Assembly: GCA_040182905.1 (NCBI GenBank)
Contig: JARQWU010000067.1
Location: 1-40,564 of the forward strand
Direction of reading: 5' to 3'
From: Barthelona sp. PAP020
Lineage: Eukaryota; Metamonada: BaSk clade
Length of the DNA: 40,564 bases
A program made the translations under genes and the position numbers. A model generated the notes under the pieces. The model was not told where the DNA came from, did no database searches, and was given only the letters and a program-made list of their open reading frames with translations. This document shows, piece after piece, positions 18,196-29,000 of this stretch; position 1 is the stretch's first letter, and each line of letters starts with the position of its first letter.

Positions 18196-20376
18196 ATGTC
18201 GAATAGTGCAAATGAAACATTTCAACAGATGTTAAGAAAACTAAAAGATCAAAATGTTGTTTGGTATGAAAAGTTGGAAGCATTGAGATATTTGCAATCC
18301 GGAGCAGTGAAACCTGATGTTATCGAGATATTAAAGACACATCTAGATGTGGTTTTGAGTTCTTTAACATTATTATTGCAATCTGATCGATCTTCTGTTC
18401 TTCAATCTGTTTTATTAACTATGGGATCACTTTCTGACTTACTTAGAGATGACATTGAACCATATGTTTTTTCTTTAACACAAAGTCTTATTAACTTAAT
18501 TGAAAGTTCTAATAATGAAACAATTGTCAAATCTGCCATTTGCACTTTGACTCAATTACTTTGTGTGAGTTCAGTTGACCAAAAAGTATTGGATATTTTA
18601 TGTAACAAATTAGAAACTGAAAATATAAATATTTTTGAAGGTTTATGTAAGATATTGATAGCTACGTTGGAAAGAAAGGTTAATTTGGATTATATTGAGA
18701 TGAAATTGATTGACCTCAATATTTCGAATGAATCATTGAAGGGAAAACACATTAAAAAGGTATTTGACAAGCTTGAAAGTATTAAAAAACGTCGTAAGCA
18801 TTTGCAAAGTCCAAGTTCTCCTTTTTTGAATGCTTCTAAAATGGCCTCAAATTCCCCCACAAATCAAATAGACTCTTTATTAGTTAAATCTTCAAAATCT
18901 TCAAAATCCACAAAATCACCGAAATCACCGAAATCACCGTTAGTTCATGTTGTATCTACTGATATGACAACCTCAAATAAATCTTCGTCTTCTTTAAAGG
19001 AAGAAAAGCTTGATTTACAGGTTGTCTCCCCTGTTGTTGCGACTTCAATGTTGGAATTAGATCTTGAACCAAAAGAACCAAAAGAAAGCGATTCTGATGT
19101 TGATGTTAACATTTTTTCTTTAGATTCTGATGAGGCGTCACCACCTCGAGAGCTTAGAGAAGATTTAAATCTTGAAGTTGATTCATTATTGGTGAAAAGC
19201 GCAACCATGTCAAAAATGTCGTCAGCATCGGCATCACCAACTTTAAATTTGAAAGGACCTGATTTCCGTAATTCACCAGAAAAACCACGTTCAACCATTG
19301 AAGTGCTTGAATCAAGTTTAAAACAGAACAATCTGGTTGTTGAAAAGAAATTAAATTTTCACATCGAGGAATCATCCCCTTTACATTCGTCATTATCTCT
19401 TGATAATGCACAAGGAAAGAATTTGGATAAATTGGCATCATTCACTTCAAGAATTAACACAATCATTTCTCCAGTTAATGTTAATGAAAAGAGCTCACAT
19501 GGTGATTTAGATTTCTTTTCAGATTTGGGCCCTTCTCCAAATTCTGGTTTACTGTTTAGTGTTAGTACTCCTGATAGTACTTTGATTGAAAGTGATGATA
19601 CTTTGATTGAATTGAAAAGAAAATTGATGAAAGTTGAAGAAGATTTACGCAAAGAAAGAAAAGGAAATAAAAAATTAACTGACGTTTTATATGAGTATGA
19701 ACTTACTATTGTTGATATGGTTGATAAACAAAATGCAGAAGTTGCAAAACAAACACATGCTTTAATGGAGGAATTGAATGAAACACGTGCTTCAAATGTT
19801 GAATTACAGAACAAATTTAAACAATTACATTTCAGATATATGTCAACCAAAGAAATTGTTCAAACACTTCAAGATAATGAAAGAACATTGCAAAATTCTT
19901 TGTCTGACTTGCGTGAAAGATACAATAACTTGAGAACACAAGCAGAATCAAAATTGGTGAGTGCCAATGAATTAGTAAATGAGATGAAGGAAAGTGAAAG
20001 TAAATTTAAGCTTACTATCTCAGAATTGACTGAAAAGAATGCTGAAAAGGATGAACACATCAACAAACAAAAGAAAGAATTAGTTCTTTTGCAAAATAAG
20101 TTGAATGCAATGCAACAAAAAGAAAAAGAAATGAATGAAATAAAAGAAATGCAATCTGAAGCGCAAGTGATATTGGAAGAAAATAAAAAATTAAAAGTTG
20201 AATTATATGATTTAAAATATCAACAAGCTAAACATAATGATGAAGAGAATTCCTTGAAACAAAAGATTTCATCTTTGGAGGCTGAAAACAAGAGTATCAT
20301 GGATTTCTTAGAAAATACTGTTTCTAAAATGGAGGTGTTAAAGAGTGAGAATGATTTATTAAAAAGAAGAAAATAG
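18196..20376 (+). CDS. TOG-like/TACC fusion: microtubule-associated protein, 726 residues
   Basis: Residues about 10-200 form paired amphipathic helices like a TOG domain of the CLASP/TOGARAM type. The first helix has the aromatic VVWYEKLEALRYL, the second repeat reads SDRSSVLQSVLLTMGSLSDLL, and later repeats end with a Lys/Arg cluster. TOG domains bind tubulin. Residues 205-470 are a Ser/Lys/Pro/acidic linker with a KSPKSPKSP array, possible sites for proline-directed kinases. Residues 470-726 are continuous coiled coil. Within it, YEYELTIVDM (about 499-508), LHFRYMSTKEIVQTLQDNER (544-563) and YNNLRTQAESKLVSANELV (576-594) follow the TACC-domain pattern in order and spacing, and LENTVSKME fits its end. 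TACC proteins recruit XMAP215/chTOG to centrosomes and plus ends. One chain carrying both modules is unusual. The TACC call is good; the TOG call is slightly less certain. Confidence 0.85.
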   Translation: MSNSANETFQQMLRKLKDQNVVWYEKLEALRYLQSGAVKPDVIEILKTHLDVVLSSLTLLLQSDRSSVLQSVLLTMGSLSDLLRDDIEPYVFSLTQSLINLIESSNNETIVKSAICTLTQLLCVSSVDQKVLDILCNKLETENINIFEGLCKILIATLERKVNLDYIEMKLIDLNISNESLKGKHIKKVFDKLESIKKRRKHLQSPSSPFLNASKMASNSPTNQIDSLLVKSSKSSKSTKSPKSPKSPLVHVVSTDMTTSNKSSSSLKEEKLDLQVVSPVVATSMLELDLEPKEPKESDSDVDVNIFSLDSDEASPPRELREDLNLEVDSLLVKSATMSKMSSASASPTLNLKGPDFRNSPEKPRSTIEVLESSLKQNNLVVEKKLNFHIEESSPLHSSLSLDNAQGKNLDKLASFTSRINTIISPVNVNEKSSHGDLDFFSDLGPSPNSGLLFSVSTPDSTLIESDDTLIELKRKLMKVEEDLRKERKGNKKLTDVLYEYELTIVDMVDKQNAEVAKQTHALMEELNETRASNVELQNKFKQLHFRYMSTKEIVQTLQDNERTLQNSLSDLRERYNNLRTQAESKLVSANELVNEMKESESKFKLTISELTEKNAEKDEHINKQKKELVLLQNKLNAMQQKEKEMNEIKEMQSEAQVILEENKKLKVELYDLKYQQAKHNDEENSLKQKISSLEAENKSIMDFLENTVSKMEVLKSENDLLKRRK

Positions 20377-20394
20377 TTGAACACTTTTGTCATC

Positions 20395-20577
20395 TTATAA
20401 TGGAAAGTCGTGTGTATAATTTATAAATAAATTAATTTTATTCTTTTTCATTAAAAAAATTATGATTGAACAATAAAAAATGTCTGAAAATACTTCAACA
20501 CTTATCAATATGAAATAATAAATCTCAATATGCCAATTAACTAAAATGATTAGAAAACCAAACATAAAACGAAGCAT
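20395..20577 (-). CDS. Possible small hydrophobic protein, 60 residues
   Basis: This ATG-initiated frame, tail-to-tail with the TOG-TACC gene, encodes two hydrophobic stretches (about 3-15 and 17-43) followed by a basic KKNKINLF segment: a plausible two-pass or hairpin micro-membrane protein. No family motif is recognised. Random AT-rich DNA readily produces Phe/Ile-rich frames of this length, so it may be spurious. Confidence 0.25.
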   Translation of the reverse strand: MLRFMFGFLIILVNWHIEIYYFILISVEVFSDIFYCSIIIFLMKKNKINLFINYTHDFPL

Positions 20578-20632
20578 CAACAAATAAATATTAGGGTATT
20601 TTTGAATGAAATAAGTAGGAAAACAATTATTC

Positions 20633-20676
20633 CACTAGGTTAGGACCCTAAGTGTTTTTCCCCTTTCGAGGAAAAA
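20633..20676 (+). other. Two adjacent hairpins in intergenic DNA
   Basis: CACTAGG (20633-20639) pairs with CCTaAGTG (one bulged A) across a 7-nt loop, ending at 20654. Immediately next to it, TTTTT (20655-20659) and CCT (20662-20664) pair with AGG (20669-20671) and AAAAA (20672-20676) around a TTCG tetraloop, with two bulged C's. The element is GC-rich against its surroundings and lies about 105 bp before the ATG at 20781. It could be a structured RNA or a 5' UTR element; no known RNA family is recognised. Confidence 0.3.
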
Positions 20677-20780
20677 AAAAGTGATTGTGGGTTTTTATCA
20701 AATTGAATTGAAACTTTCTCAAACTTTTTTTTTCCTCATATTTTTTTGAAAAAAATTAGATTTTCAATGTAATATATTGA

Positions 20781-22241
20781 ATGCAACTTAAATTGAATCA
20801 TATTTTGAAGGATGATGTTTTAAAACAAAATTTTGAAATTACGTTTCATTCTTTATCGAAATCTATTGGTATTTTTGGGCAGATTCCTAATAACATTCAT
20901 AAATACCTCAATGATCAATTCGGTTCTGACTTTGATGAAGGATTTTTGAATCAATTTTCTTTAAACGATTTTTTTGAACCGATTATTTTTGTATCCAACA
21001 GTATTTTATTTATTTTTATTGATACAGAATGTATTAAATGCCTTATTCCACAATTATCTGTTTTATTATTGTATTTGGTAACTGATGAATGTGTTTTATT
21101 TAGTCCTACAACATTAGATTTGGAATGTTTGAGTAGTTTATATGATCGAACTTCCAATATATTGAAGAATAATCTGAAAAAAAGTGTTCCTTCATGTTTG
21201 AAAATATTGGAGGGGAATCCATGGGTTGATTATCCTTGTGATATTGAATTTGATTGTAGTCCCTTTAATTATGTTAATTTTGATCATATCAATCGCGTTA
21301 ACCATGAAACCGAGTTAATTTTATTGATTCGAACTTTTAAATCTGAATTTATGAAACTGAAGAGTCTTTTTGAGGGAAATATGGGTTTAATTTCGAATAA
21401 AACAACGAAAAGAAGTCAAAATCAAAATTTTGTTAATAGATCCAATGTTTGCATTCCTTCAATTCCAACAACGAAAGCAATTGAAAAATTTCAAAAGGAT
21501 ATGAAAAGCCAAATTCAAAAAAGATGCTTCAAAACAAAATTTGACAAAATTTTTGATGAAACATTCAACAAAACTTTCTTTTATTATCCCAAAAATATAT
21601 TTGAAAAATTTTCAAAAGAATTATACGTGGAATTGATGAAACAAAATGATATTATTATTCCTCATTTGAAAGTTCCATTAGAGAACAAGAAAGGACGTTT
21701 AATTGGGTTTTCAAATGAGGATGATTGGATGGAAGTCGAAGATGATCACATAGATCGAGTCATTAAGAGAATTAGCTTCGTATACATGGAAAAGATCAAT
21801 CAAACAAGTGTTTTAAAACCTTACTCAGAAATGGGGTTTGTTGACATTTTTTCAAAAAGGAATGAAAATTTTAAGCTTGATAATTCACTTATTCTTATTA
21901 GATTTGTTTACAAAAATGATTTAGGTGCAATAGAAACCGATGAATTAAATTTTAAAGATGAAATTTTGAGCCAAAATCAAAAGAAAATTGTTGTAAACAA
22001 ACCCTTGTTTGATAAAAGTGGTTCTTTATGTACTATTGTTGTTCAATCAATGCTTGGATTTATTTTGTCTCCTTGTTTCTTTCAATCACATCCTCCCAAC
22101 AGATTTTTTTTTGAATGTCCAATTTCTTTCACTCCAAGATCTAACATTTGTGTTAAGTTTGATAAAATCAATGTTAAGTCATTTTCTGATAGTCTGAATA
22201 CAAAAATTCAATTGTTGTTACATTTACAAACTCAAAATTAA
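20781..22241 (+). CDS. Orphan protein, 486 residues
   Basis: Starts at the ATG at 20781 and ends at TAA. The N-terminal third (1-160) is mixed helix/strand with a hydrophobic stretch at about 70-105 (SILFIFIDTEC, LSVLLLYLV). That stretch could be a buried core rather than a membrane segment because charged residues interrupt it. A basic, helical linker (about 200-290, Lys/Phe-rich) follows, then a C-terminal region (290-486) of alternating strands with several cysteines. There is no signal peptide and no catalytic motif I recognise. It sits between the TOG-TACC gene and acylphosphatase, all on +. The length and intact frame support a real gene. Confidence 0.75.
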   Translation: MQLKLNHILKDDVLKQNFEITFHSLSKSIGIFGQIPNNIHKYLNDQFGSDFDEGFLNQFSLNDFFEPIIFVSNSILFIFIDTECIKCLIPQLSVLLLYLVTDECVLFSPTTLDLECLSSLYDRTSNILKNNLKKSVPSCLKILEGNPWVDYPCDIEFDCSPFNYVNFDHINRVNHETELILLIRTFKSEFMKLKSLFEGNMGLISNKTTKRSQNQNFVNRSNVCIPSIPTTKAIEKFQKDMKSQIQKRCFKTKFDKIFDETFNKTFFYYPKNIFEKFSKELYVELMKQNDIIIPHLKVPLENKKGRLIGFSNEDDWMEVEDDHIDRVIKRISFVYMEKINQTSVLKPYSEMGFVDIFSKRNENFKLDNSLILIRFVYKNDLGAIETDELNFKDEILSQNQKKIVVNKPLFDKSGSLCTIVVQSMLGFILSPCFFQSHPPNRFFFECPISFTPRSNICVKFDKINVKSFSDSLNTKIQLLLHLQTQN

Positions 22242-22500
22242 TTGAATAAAGTATAATAAAAATACTGTTTTTCATCAATGTTGTTTTTTTCTCAATGCAA
22301 TTAGTTGTTCAAATGGAAAATAATCGGTGCTACAGTTAAAAAGTATTCTTCTCAATTTGACCGATTTCTCAAGAATTTTCTTTTATGTTACATAAAGTGT
22401 TGGTTAACGGCTTAAATAATAAAATAACGGCCTTTTTTTTACTTTTTAAAATTACTGAACCAATATTTGATCCCATTCTTATTCATTTTGAACATAGATA

Positions 22501-22824
22501 ATGAACAACGAAGAGACCTATGTTAAGGCAAGTTTTCGTGTGACTGGCAGAGTGCAAGGGGTGTTCTTTAGAAAGCATACACAACAAATGGGAAGAAAAT
22601 TGAAAATCGGTGGTTTTATTCGAAATATGATGGATGGATCAGTTGAGGGAGAATATTGGGGTCCCAAATCATTGACTACTAAGTTTGTTGTGTGGTTGCA
22701 TCACCCTTATGATCAAATTCGAAGAGCCCGTGTAGATGATGTAAATATTTTTCAAAGAGAAGAACTTTCACAGGAAGAATGCGTTAATTTATATCCAGAA
22801 ATGGATTTTAAAATTCGCTATTGA
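22501..22824 (+). CDS. Acylphosphatase
   Basis: This is a 107-residue enzyme of the small acylphosphatase family, which hydrolyses the carboxyl-phosphate bond of acyl phosphates such as 1,3-bisphosphoglycerate. Seen in the sequence: the phosphate-binding loop VTGRVQGVFFRKHTQ with the catalytic arginine (residue 24), and GGFIRNMMDGSVEGEYWG with the catalytic asparagine (residue 42), in the expected order and spacing. The remaining beta-strand pattern and C-terminal FKIRY also fit. Length is near the family's usual 90-100 residues, with a few extra N-terminal residues. Cytosolic location is inferred from the lack of a targeting signal. The ATG at 22501 is the first in frame. Confidence 0.93.
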   Translation: MNNEETYVKASFRVTGRVQGVFFRKHTQQMGRKLKIGGFIRNMMDGSVEGEYWGPKSLTTKFVVWLHHPYDQIRRARVDDVNIFQREELSQEECVNLYPEMDFKIRY

Positions 22825-23070
22825 TAATTCTCTGTTATGTGTATTATGTTGTAAAATTATATGTTGTTTTTTATTGTTCTTTTATTTGCCAAATTTTGGA
22901 AAATTTTTGAGAATTAGAGAGCCAAAATTTGCTGGATTTCTGAAATTTGCCAAAAAAAGAGAACACCCAAAACAAATCAGTTTCAATTTTTTGGTCAAAA
23001 ATAAAAAAATATCTGCTTTACACAAAATAAGTCTTTTTCATTCAAATATATACGATATTTTTAGTCCAGT

Positions 23071-26000
23071 CTAATTATCTAATTGACACAAAAGAGCTAC
23101 TGACCTCAGTACCCAATGTGTAGGAGATTTAGCAGACGGTAACTCCACAGCAAGCACAAAGTTTGTTGAATGTCCGGTTGTAGATAATACACCGGCTCTT
23201 TCACTGGTTTTATACAAAGGACAAGAATAAAGACTTTCATCAGGAACATAATTTGCTTTGGGTTCAAAATGAATTATTGGCATTTCTCCATACAGTTGTT
23301 TTGGCAAAGGTTCATCAATAATTCCTGCATCTGCATTCCATCTTGCATCATCAATGAATAATCCAGCAACATATACACCATCTTCAGGGGCTTCGGTAAT
23401 TTCATCTGTTTTTTTATCCAAGAAATTAAATTTGAAGCTGAGTGAATCAATAGAAATAGCTAATTTTCTTGCATGAGTTTGTAAAATACCAGTGATAAAC
23501 CCATGAGTGAAAAAGAATCCACTCATCCAAAAAACGACAGGATTTCCTTTCTTTAGCCAAGTGTTAATCATCTCTAGTCTGGCTATGAGGTCATTAAACC
23601 AAGAACCTAAAGGTTTTAGGGAAGGATAAGTAACATTTTTCCAAAGTTCAGGGACTTGATTGTTGATCAAAGAGGTAAACATGCTTTCCAATTCTGAAGA
23701 CATTACAACAATACCATCAATAGCTTTCAACAATTCATCGCAAGTGTCATTAATAACTTCAATAACTTGATTGAAACGGATAATTTCTTGTTCAAGATGA
23801 GTGGTCAATGAAGGAACTAGACCCTTATCATTCTTCACAAATAGTTCTTTTAATCCATCTTCAACATTGATGAAAGGTGGCAAACGTTCAATGAAAGTAT
23901 TTGTCAAGGCAGTAACTGTATCTTCCGGAGTTACACCAGATGTTGCACCACTTAAACGTGGTTGAATTGAAAGAATCGTATCAATTGTTCGGTTCAGTTC
24001 TTGCAATTGGAAGCTTATAGCAGCATTATTATGCATTCTAAATGCTGTTGGAGTATCCGCCAAAGGTAAATCATCCACATATTTTTTAACATCTACCAAA
24101 GCAGGTTTTACTGGAATGTAATAAGTAGAATCTTCTGAGAAGCAATATCCATCATTTAATACTTCTTCATTATAGCAAACATTCAAAATATTGATAATCA
24201 ATCTTCTATCCCAGAAATCAGTGACTCGTCCACCATGATTAATTTCTGCAGTCAAATACCTGAGAGCTTTCCAAGGAATCTCATCATGTTGATTTAAGAA
24301 CATACGCAACTGATTCATGGAAATTTCAAAATCGGACGAATTAAACTCATAAAACTTGTTCCATCCCAAAGGACCATATTTTCGTCTTTCTTGAACAACT
24401 GCATGGAAGAATGCAAGACCAAACAATAATCTTCTCCAAACTTCAAACTTTTTGGGTTCAATATCATTATATTCATCATCTGTGATGTCATTATAGGTTC
24501 TTTGTAGATTAGCACGCAATCCTTTAGGAGGTTCATTTGTAATCTTGATACCATTTTGTAAGACAGAAACTGGGAAAAAAGTAGCAGGCATTGAAGACAA
24601 AAACAATCTGAATTCAGGATGAATGGTTTTGGTTTTCAATTCAAGCACTTTTCTTTGAAGGTCAGCCATCCATGTTTCAACCAAGTGACAATTTTGTAAC
24701 AATACCCAATCCCCATTTTCACAAGATTTATCAATAACAGCCTCTGCAATGGGTCCTTGTCCTTGACCAAGAGATCTAATGTGCAAATTATCTTTTTTGT
24801 TATGTTTAGCGGCAAATCTTTGCAATGCAACAGTTGGGTCAGCACCAACCGATAAAACAAATATAATAGGAATTTCAGGGGCTGAATCATTGAAAGCAGA
24901 ATCAAGATCAAATGATGTAGGTTTAATGAAGTGCTCACCAAGAACATCACGCACGTATACAGTAAGTTTAAGACTGAACTTGTCTTCACACAATAATTTA
25001 AACAATAATAATTGATTAAATGTGGATAATTTTTCTTCATTGAAAGGTGAAGGTAAACTTGATTCATAAGAATCCGAAGCTTCAATGAACTTCATCCACA
25101 CTTTTCCATTAGCCAACAAATGTTCACAAATACCAGAAAAACTGTCAATTTCTTTGTCTAAATAATTTAAAACAAACCAGTTCTTCTTTGAAATATATGA
25201 TGGTGCATTAATGTTAGGTTGTTCAGCAGTTGCTGGAGCTCCTCGCAAAAAGATACTCCATTCTGCAGGACTTATTTTTCCAACATTTCTATCAATGGCA
25301 CAAGCAATCAAAAATGCAAACAATATTTTGTGTTTTTCAAAAAGACCTTGACAAATGGATGTGAAAACCTGTTTTGTTAACAAATCAATCAAAGAAGACA
25401 AACGATTATTGATATCGTCAAATTTAGGACAATTGTCAATTACCCCATCAAAGAGTTTCATGAAAAACTCAAGAGAATATTGGTACATATTATCGATAAT
25501 GGGTAAATCATTTAATACAAAGAACAGAACTGATCCACGCAAAGCAACATTATCATATTGGGAACGTGCTTCAGCAATTGTTGCGGCAGTGCTTATCGCT
25601 TCCTCCATTCTCTTTGAAATAACCTCAGATGTTTCTTTGGACAAGTTAAGTGTATTAATCAAACCATCATCATCAAGTACATTTTGACTGTGACTTACCA
25701 AATCTAAAATTTGAGCTTCAATTTCTCTCAATTGCTTTTGATCTGCGGCCATGGTCAAAACAAGTTTATCGCGTTGTTCTTCAAGCTCAGGTTTTTCCTT
25801 TTTAACAACAAAACCCAACAATTGGTCTCTTAAACCAGTCATCGTTACAGTAAAATTAATTAAAGTCACTTTAATACAAACATCCGGAAGGTAATGAGGA
25901 TTTTGCAATTTGGTTGTCATATACAATCTGAAGTTTGGATCATAGGGAATGGCTGAATCTCCAAATTTCATCATCAATCTTCCATTGTCATCAAAAACTT

Positions 26001-29000
26001 GCCTCAATAAAATAGGACTCAATGAAGGATCAATTGCTTCTCCTACATCTTCAATTAAAACAGGAGTACCAATATTAATGGCCTGTTCAAGAATTTTAAG
26101 AATATCAGGGGTCATTTTAATCACACGTAAACCATTTTCTTTTTCTTTTTCTTTGATCCATCGATTTGCTTGTCCCTGTGGATCTATACATAGAGGCCAT
26201 TTTTGACCTTGAGAAACCATAATTGCATTTTCCGTAGACAATTGATCAGTTGGAAGTTGTTGAATTTGCCACTCACGAATTTGAACAGGATTAGACAATT
26301 GATCTTTTAAATAGAACTCTTCAGAACAAGGAACAGTGTGTTTAACTAATAAATCATTCCATTTTTTCAACATTTCATCTCGATACTCTGAAGTAAAAGG
26401 ACCCATATAAGCAACAAATGCACCAGATATTAACATGTCTCCTACGAGATTCTTTAACTGTTCTTGCAGTATTTCTGCAGATTTTTCCCATCTAACATAT
26501 TCATCAGCAAGTAAACCTGTTAGTTTCGTGGCACGATCAAATCTTTTCTGTGTGTCTTCAATTTTTGCCTGCAACCTTTCCTTTTCTGCAACTTGCTTTT
26601 CATATTGAGCCTTGAATGCAGCTAATTTGGCTTCAACTCTTTCCAATTCAGCTGTTTTTTCAGCCAATTGTTCTTGAGATTCAGCTAATTGTTGTTCATA
26701 CATGGCTAACCGTTCTCTTTTAGGTCCCACAATTTTATTAACTTTAGAATAAACATCCATAGCTCTAACCCACATGCACAATGATTTTGCAGCTTTTGAC
26801 TGCCTTTCAACAATATCTGGTTGAAATTCAGGATCATCAATGTATTTCTTTAATCTTCTTAAATAAAGTTCAGGAATGCTGTCCTTTTCATAGTTTTTCA
26901 ACTTATTGATCAATTGGGTATCAGATAAAATAGATGCCTGAGCAGCATTCCATTCAAGTTTGTTACCAACCAATAAAATTGCAACACTTTCAATAACAAG
27001 TTTAACTAATCCAGGAGGTTGTTTAAATGATTTAATTTCATACAAATCAGATGAAGAAAGAGCATCTAAAGCTTCAACAGCTTGATTTAATTGAGGTAAA
27101 GCTTCGGCAAGATCTGCGGCAGCATCTTGTTTTAAAACTTCTGCAGTGGCAGTTTGGTCAGCAACCTTTCTTTGATCATCTTCAACTTTCTTTTTGATTT
27201 CATCAACATCCTTCTGATCCTTAGCAAGTTTCATCAACAGTTCTTCTGTTTTTTTGGTATTTCTTTGTAATTCTGGTTGCAATGCTTGCAATTCTTCCTT
27301 CATTACAGCAACTTTTTCATTTGTTTCTCTCAATGTTCTCAGACCATTTAATAATACATCACGCTTTGTGGTAATTTCCTTCGAATTATCAGTGAAATAC
27401 TGTTTAAACAGTTTGATAAATTGTAAATAGAATGCTGGAGTAACATAGAATCTTCTTCTGTATAATTTGTAGAATTCTTCTGATTTCTCCAACATGTCAG
27501 TGTGAATTTGAACACAAATTGAAGATAGCGATTCTTTGAATGCTTCTTCTTCTTCCAATTCCATCTTCAAATTGAAATCAAACTCTGCAAATTGAGCTCT
27601 GGCTACAGTCAAAAGAGCTTCCTTTGGCCATGTATCGAACCAATCGATGGTACAACAATTTATCAAAGAAGGGAATTGTCTGCATCTTGATCTAAATGAG
27701 GTTCCAATTGGTGACATTGTTAAAACAGCATGCAAATTAGAACGGACATTTTGAATGAAGAAATTATACATTGAATCAGCTGTCTCAGCAACACCTAAAC
27801 GTTTACATATAGGTTTCAAATGAACAAACAAATCTTCAAGAGCTTCACCTTCAAACAAGCCAGGGACTTCACCAGAATTGAGAATATTGTTCACATCCTC
27901 AAGGAAAGCATCATCTGTAATTTGTGTATCACTCAATAAGAAAACACATGGTTTCATATTCAACCCAGCAATACGATACAGTGATCTTAAATCTTCCCTA
28001 AATTCGTTTAGTCCATAGTTCTTTTTCAACTCAACTTCAAAGCACTCAAATCCATTGGCAAAGCAAGCAAGCCTTGTTAAAGATTGTTTTCCAGATCCAC
28101 CAACACCAACAAGTAAAGCGTTACCTCTAGGTTGTCTTAAAATACGACTGATACGCATAAAATGCTCAACTGCGTCTTTGAAAAATACCAAATCCATTCC
28201 AGAAGTTGAATGGTAATTGTAATCATCCAAAATAGTGATCAATCTGTTGGTGACTGTTTCTAAAGAAGGAACGGATCTATAAGGACGTTCTTCTTCATCA
28301 ACATCAGTCATTATATCTCCAAAGAGAATTGGGTCCACATTATTTTCATTGGTGTCAAACACTTCCTCAAAATTCCAAAAAATGGATGAATACTTCCTTA
28401 AAAGAGATAATAGTTGTTCTTTAAACCATGTTCTATCACTATCAATTACCAAACGATCATGGAATTGCCTCAATGATTCATGAATCCATAATTTTGCAAA
28501 ATCTTCTCTTGTTTTCATGTCTAATTTAAATGCATTCAATAACCCTTGAATAACTTTGGATAAATCACGAATATTAAATGTGTAATGAGATTTGGAAGGT
28601 GTAGGACGGAGATTTAAGGATACTGAACGGTATAATTCAATTGTACAATTAATTAACTCATCCACAACACTCAAAACATTTTTATTGAATTCATGAGCAG
28701 CAAAATGGCCATTTGCAATATTTGAAAATATTTTAAACAACGATTTGTCTGAAGGTTCAGGAAGAGACAAAACAGTGAAATGTCTCAATAAACGTCCAGT
28801 AGTTGAACTGCGACCACCACCAGGAGGGGCACAAGCAGTAACATATCTCATATTTTCCAAACTTACCCAACCTCCCTTAGAACGGTCATAAATACCATTA
28901 TAAACAACTAATTGACGCAAAAGCTCAATAGGGGGTTGTGCACCATACACTTCTTTTCTGGGCATGTTTAATTCATCAACAAACACAACACAAGATAAAG

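Noticed and set aside
20591-20652. TTAGGG and TTAGG/CCCTAA words suggesting an internal telomere remnant
   Set aside because: Only single, non-tandem copies; expected by chance.
22874-23074. Basic 66-codon frame between acylphosphatase and dynein
   Set aside because: It does not begin with ATG and overlaps the dynein stop. The DNA contains short repeats of the GCCAAATTT type that can give open frames by chance.
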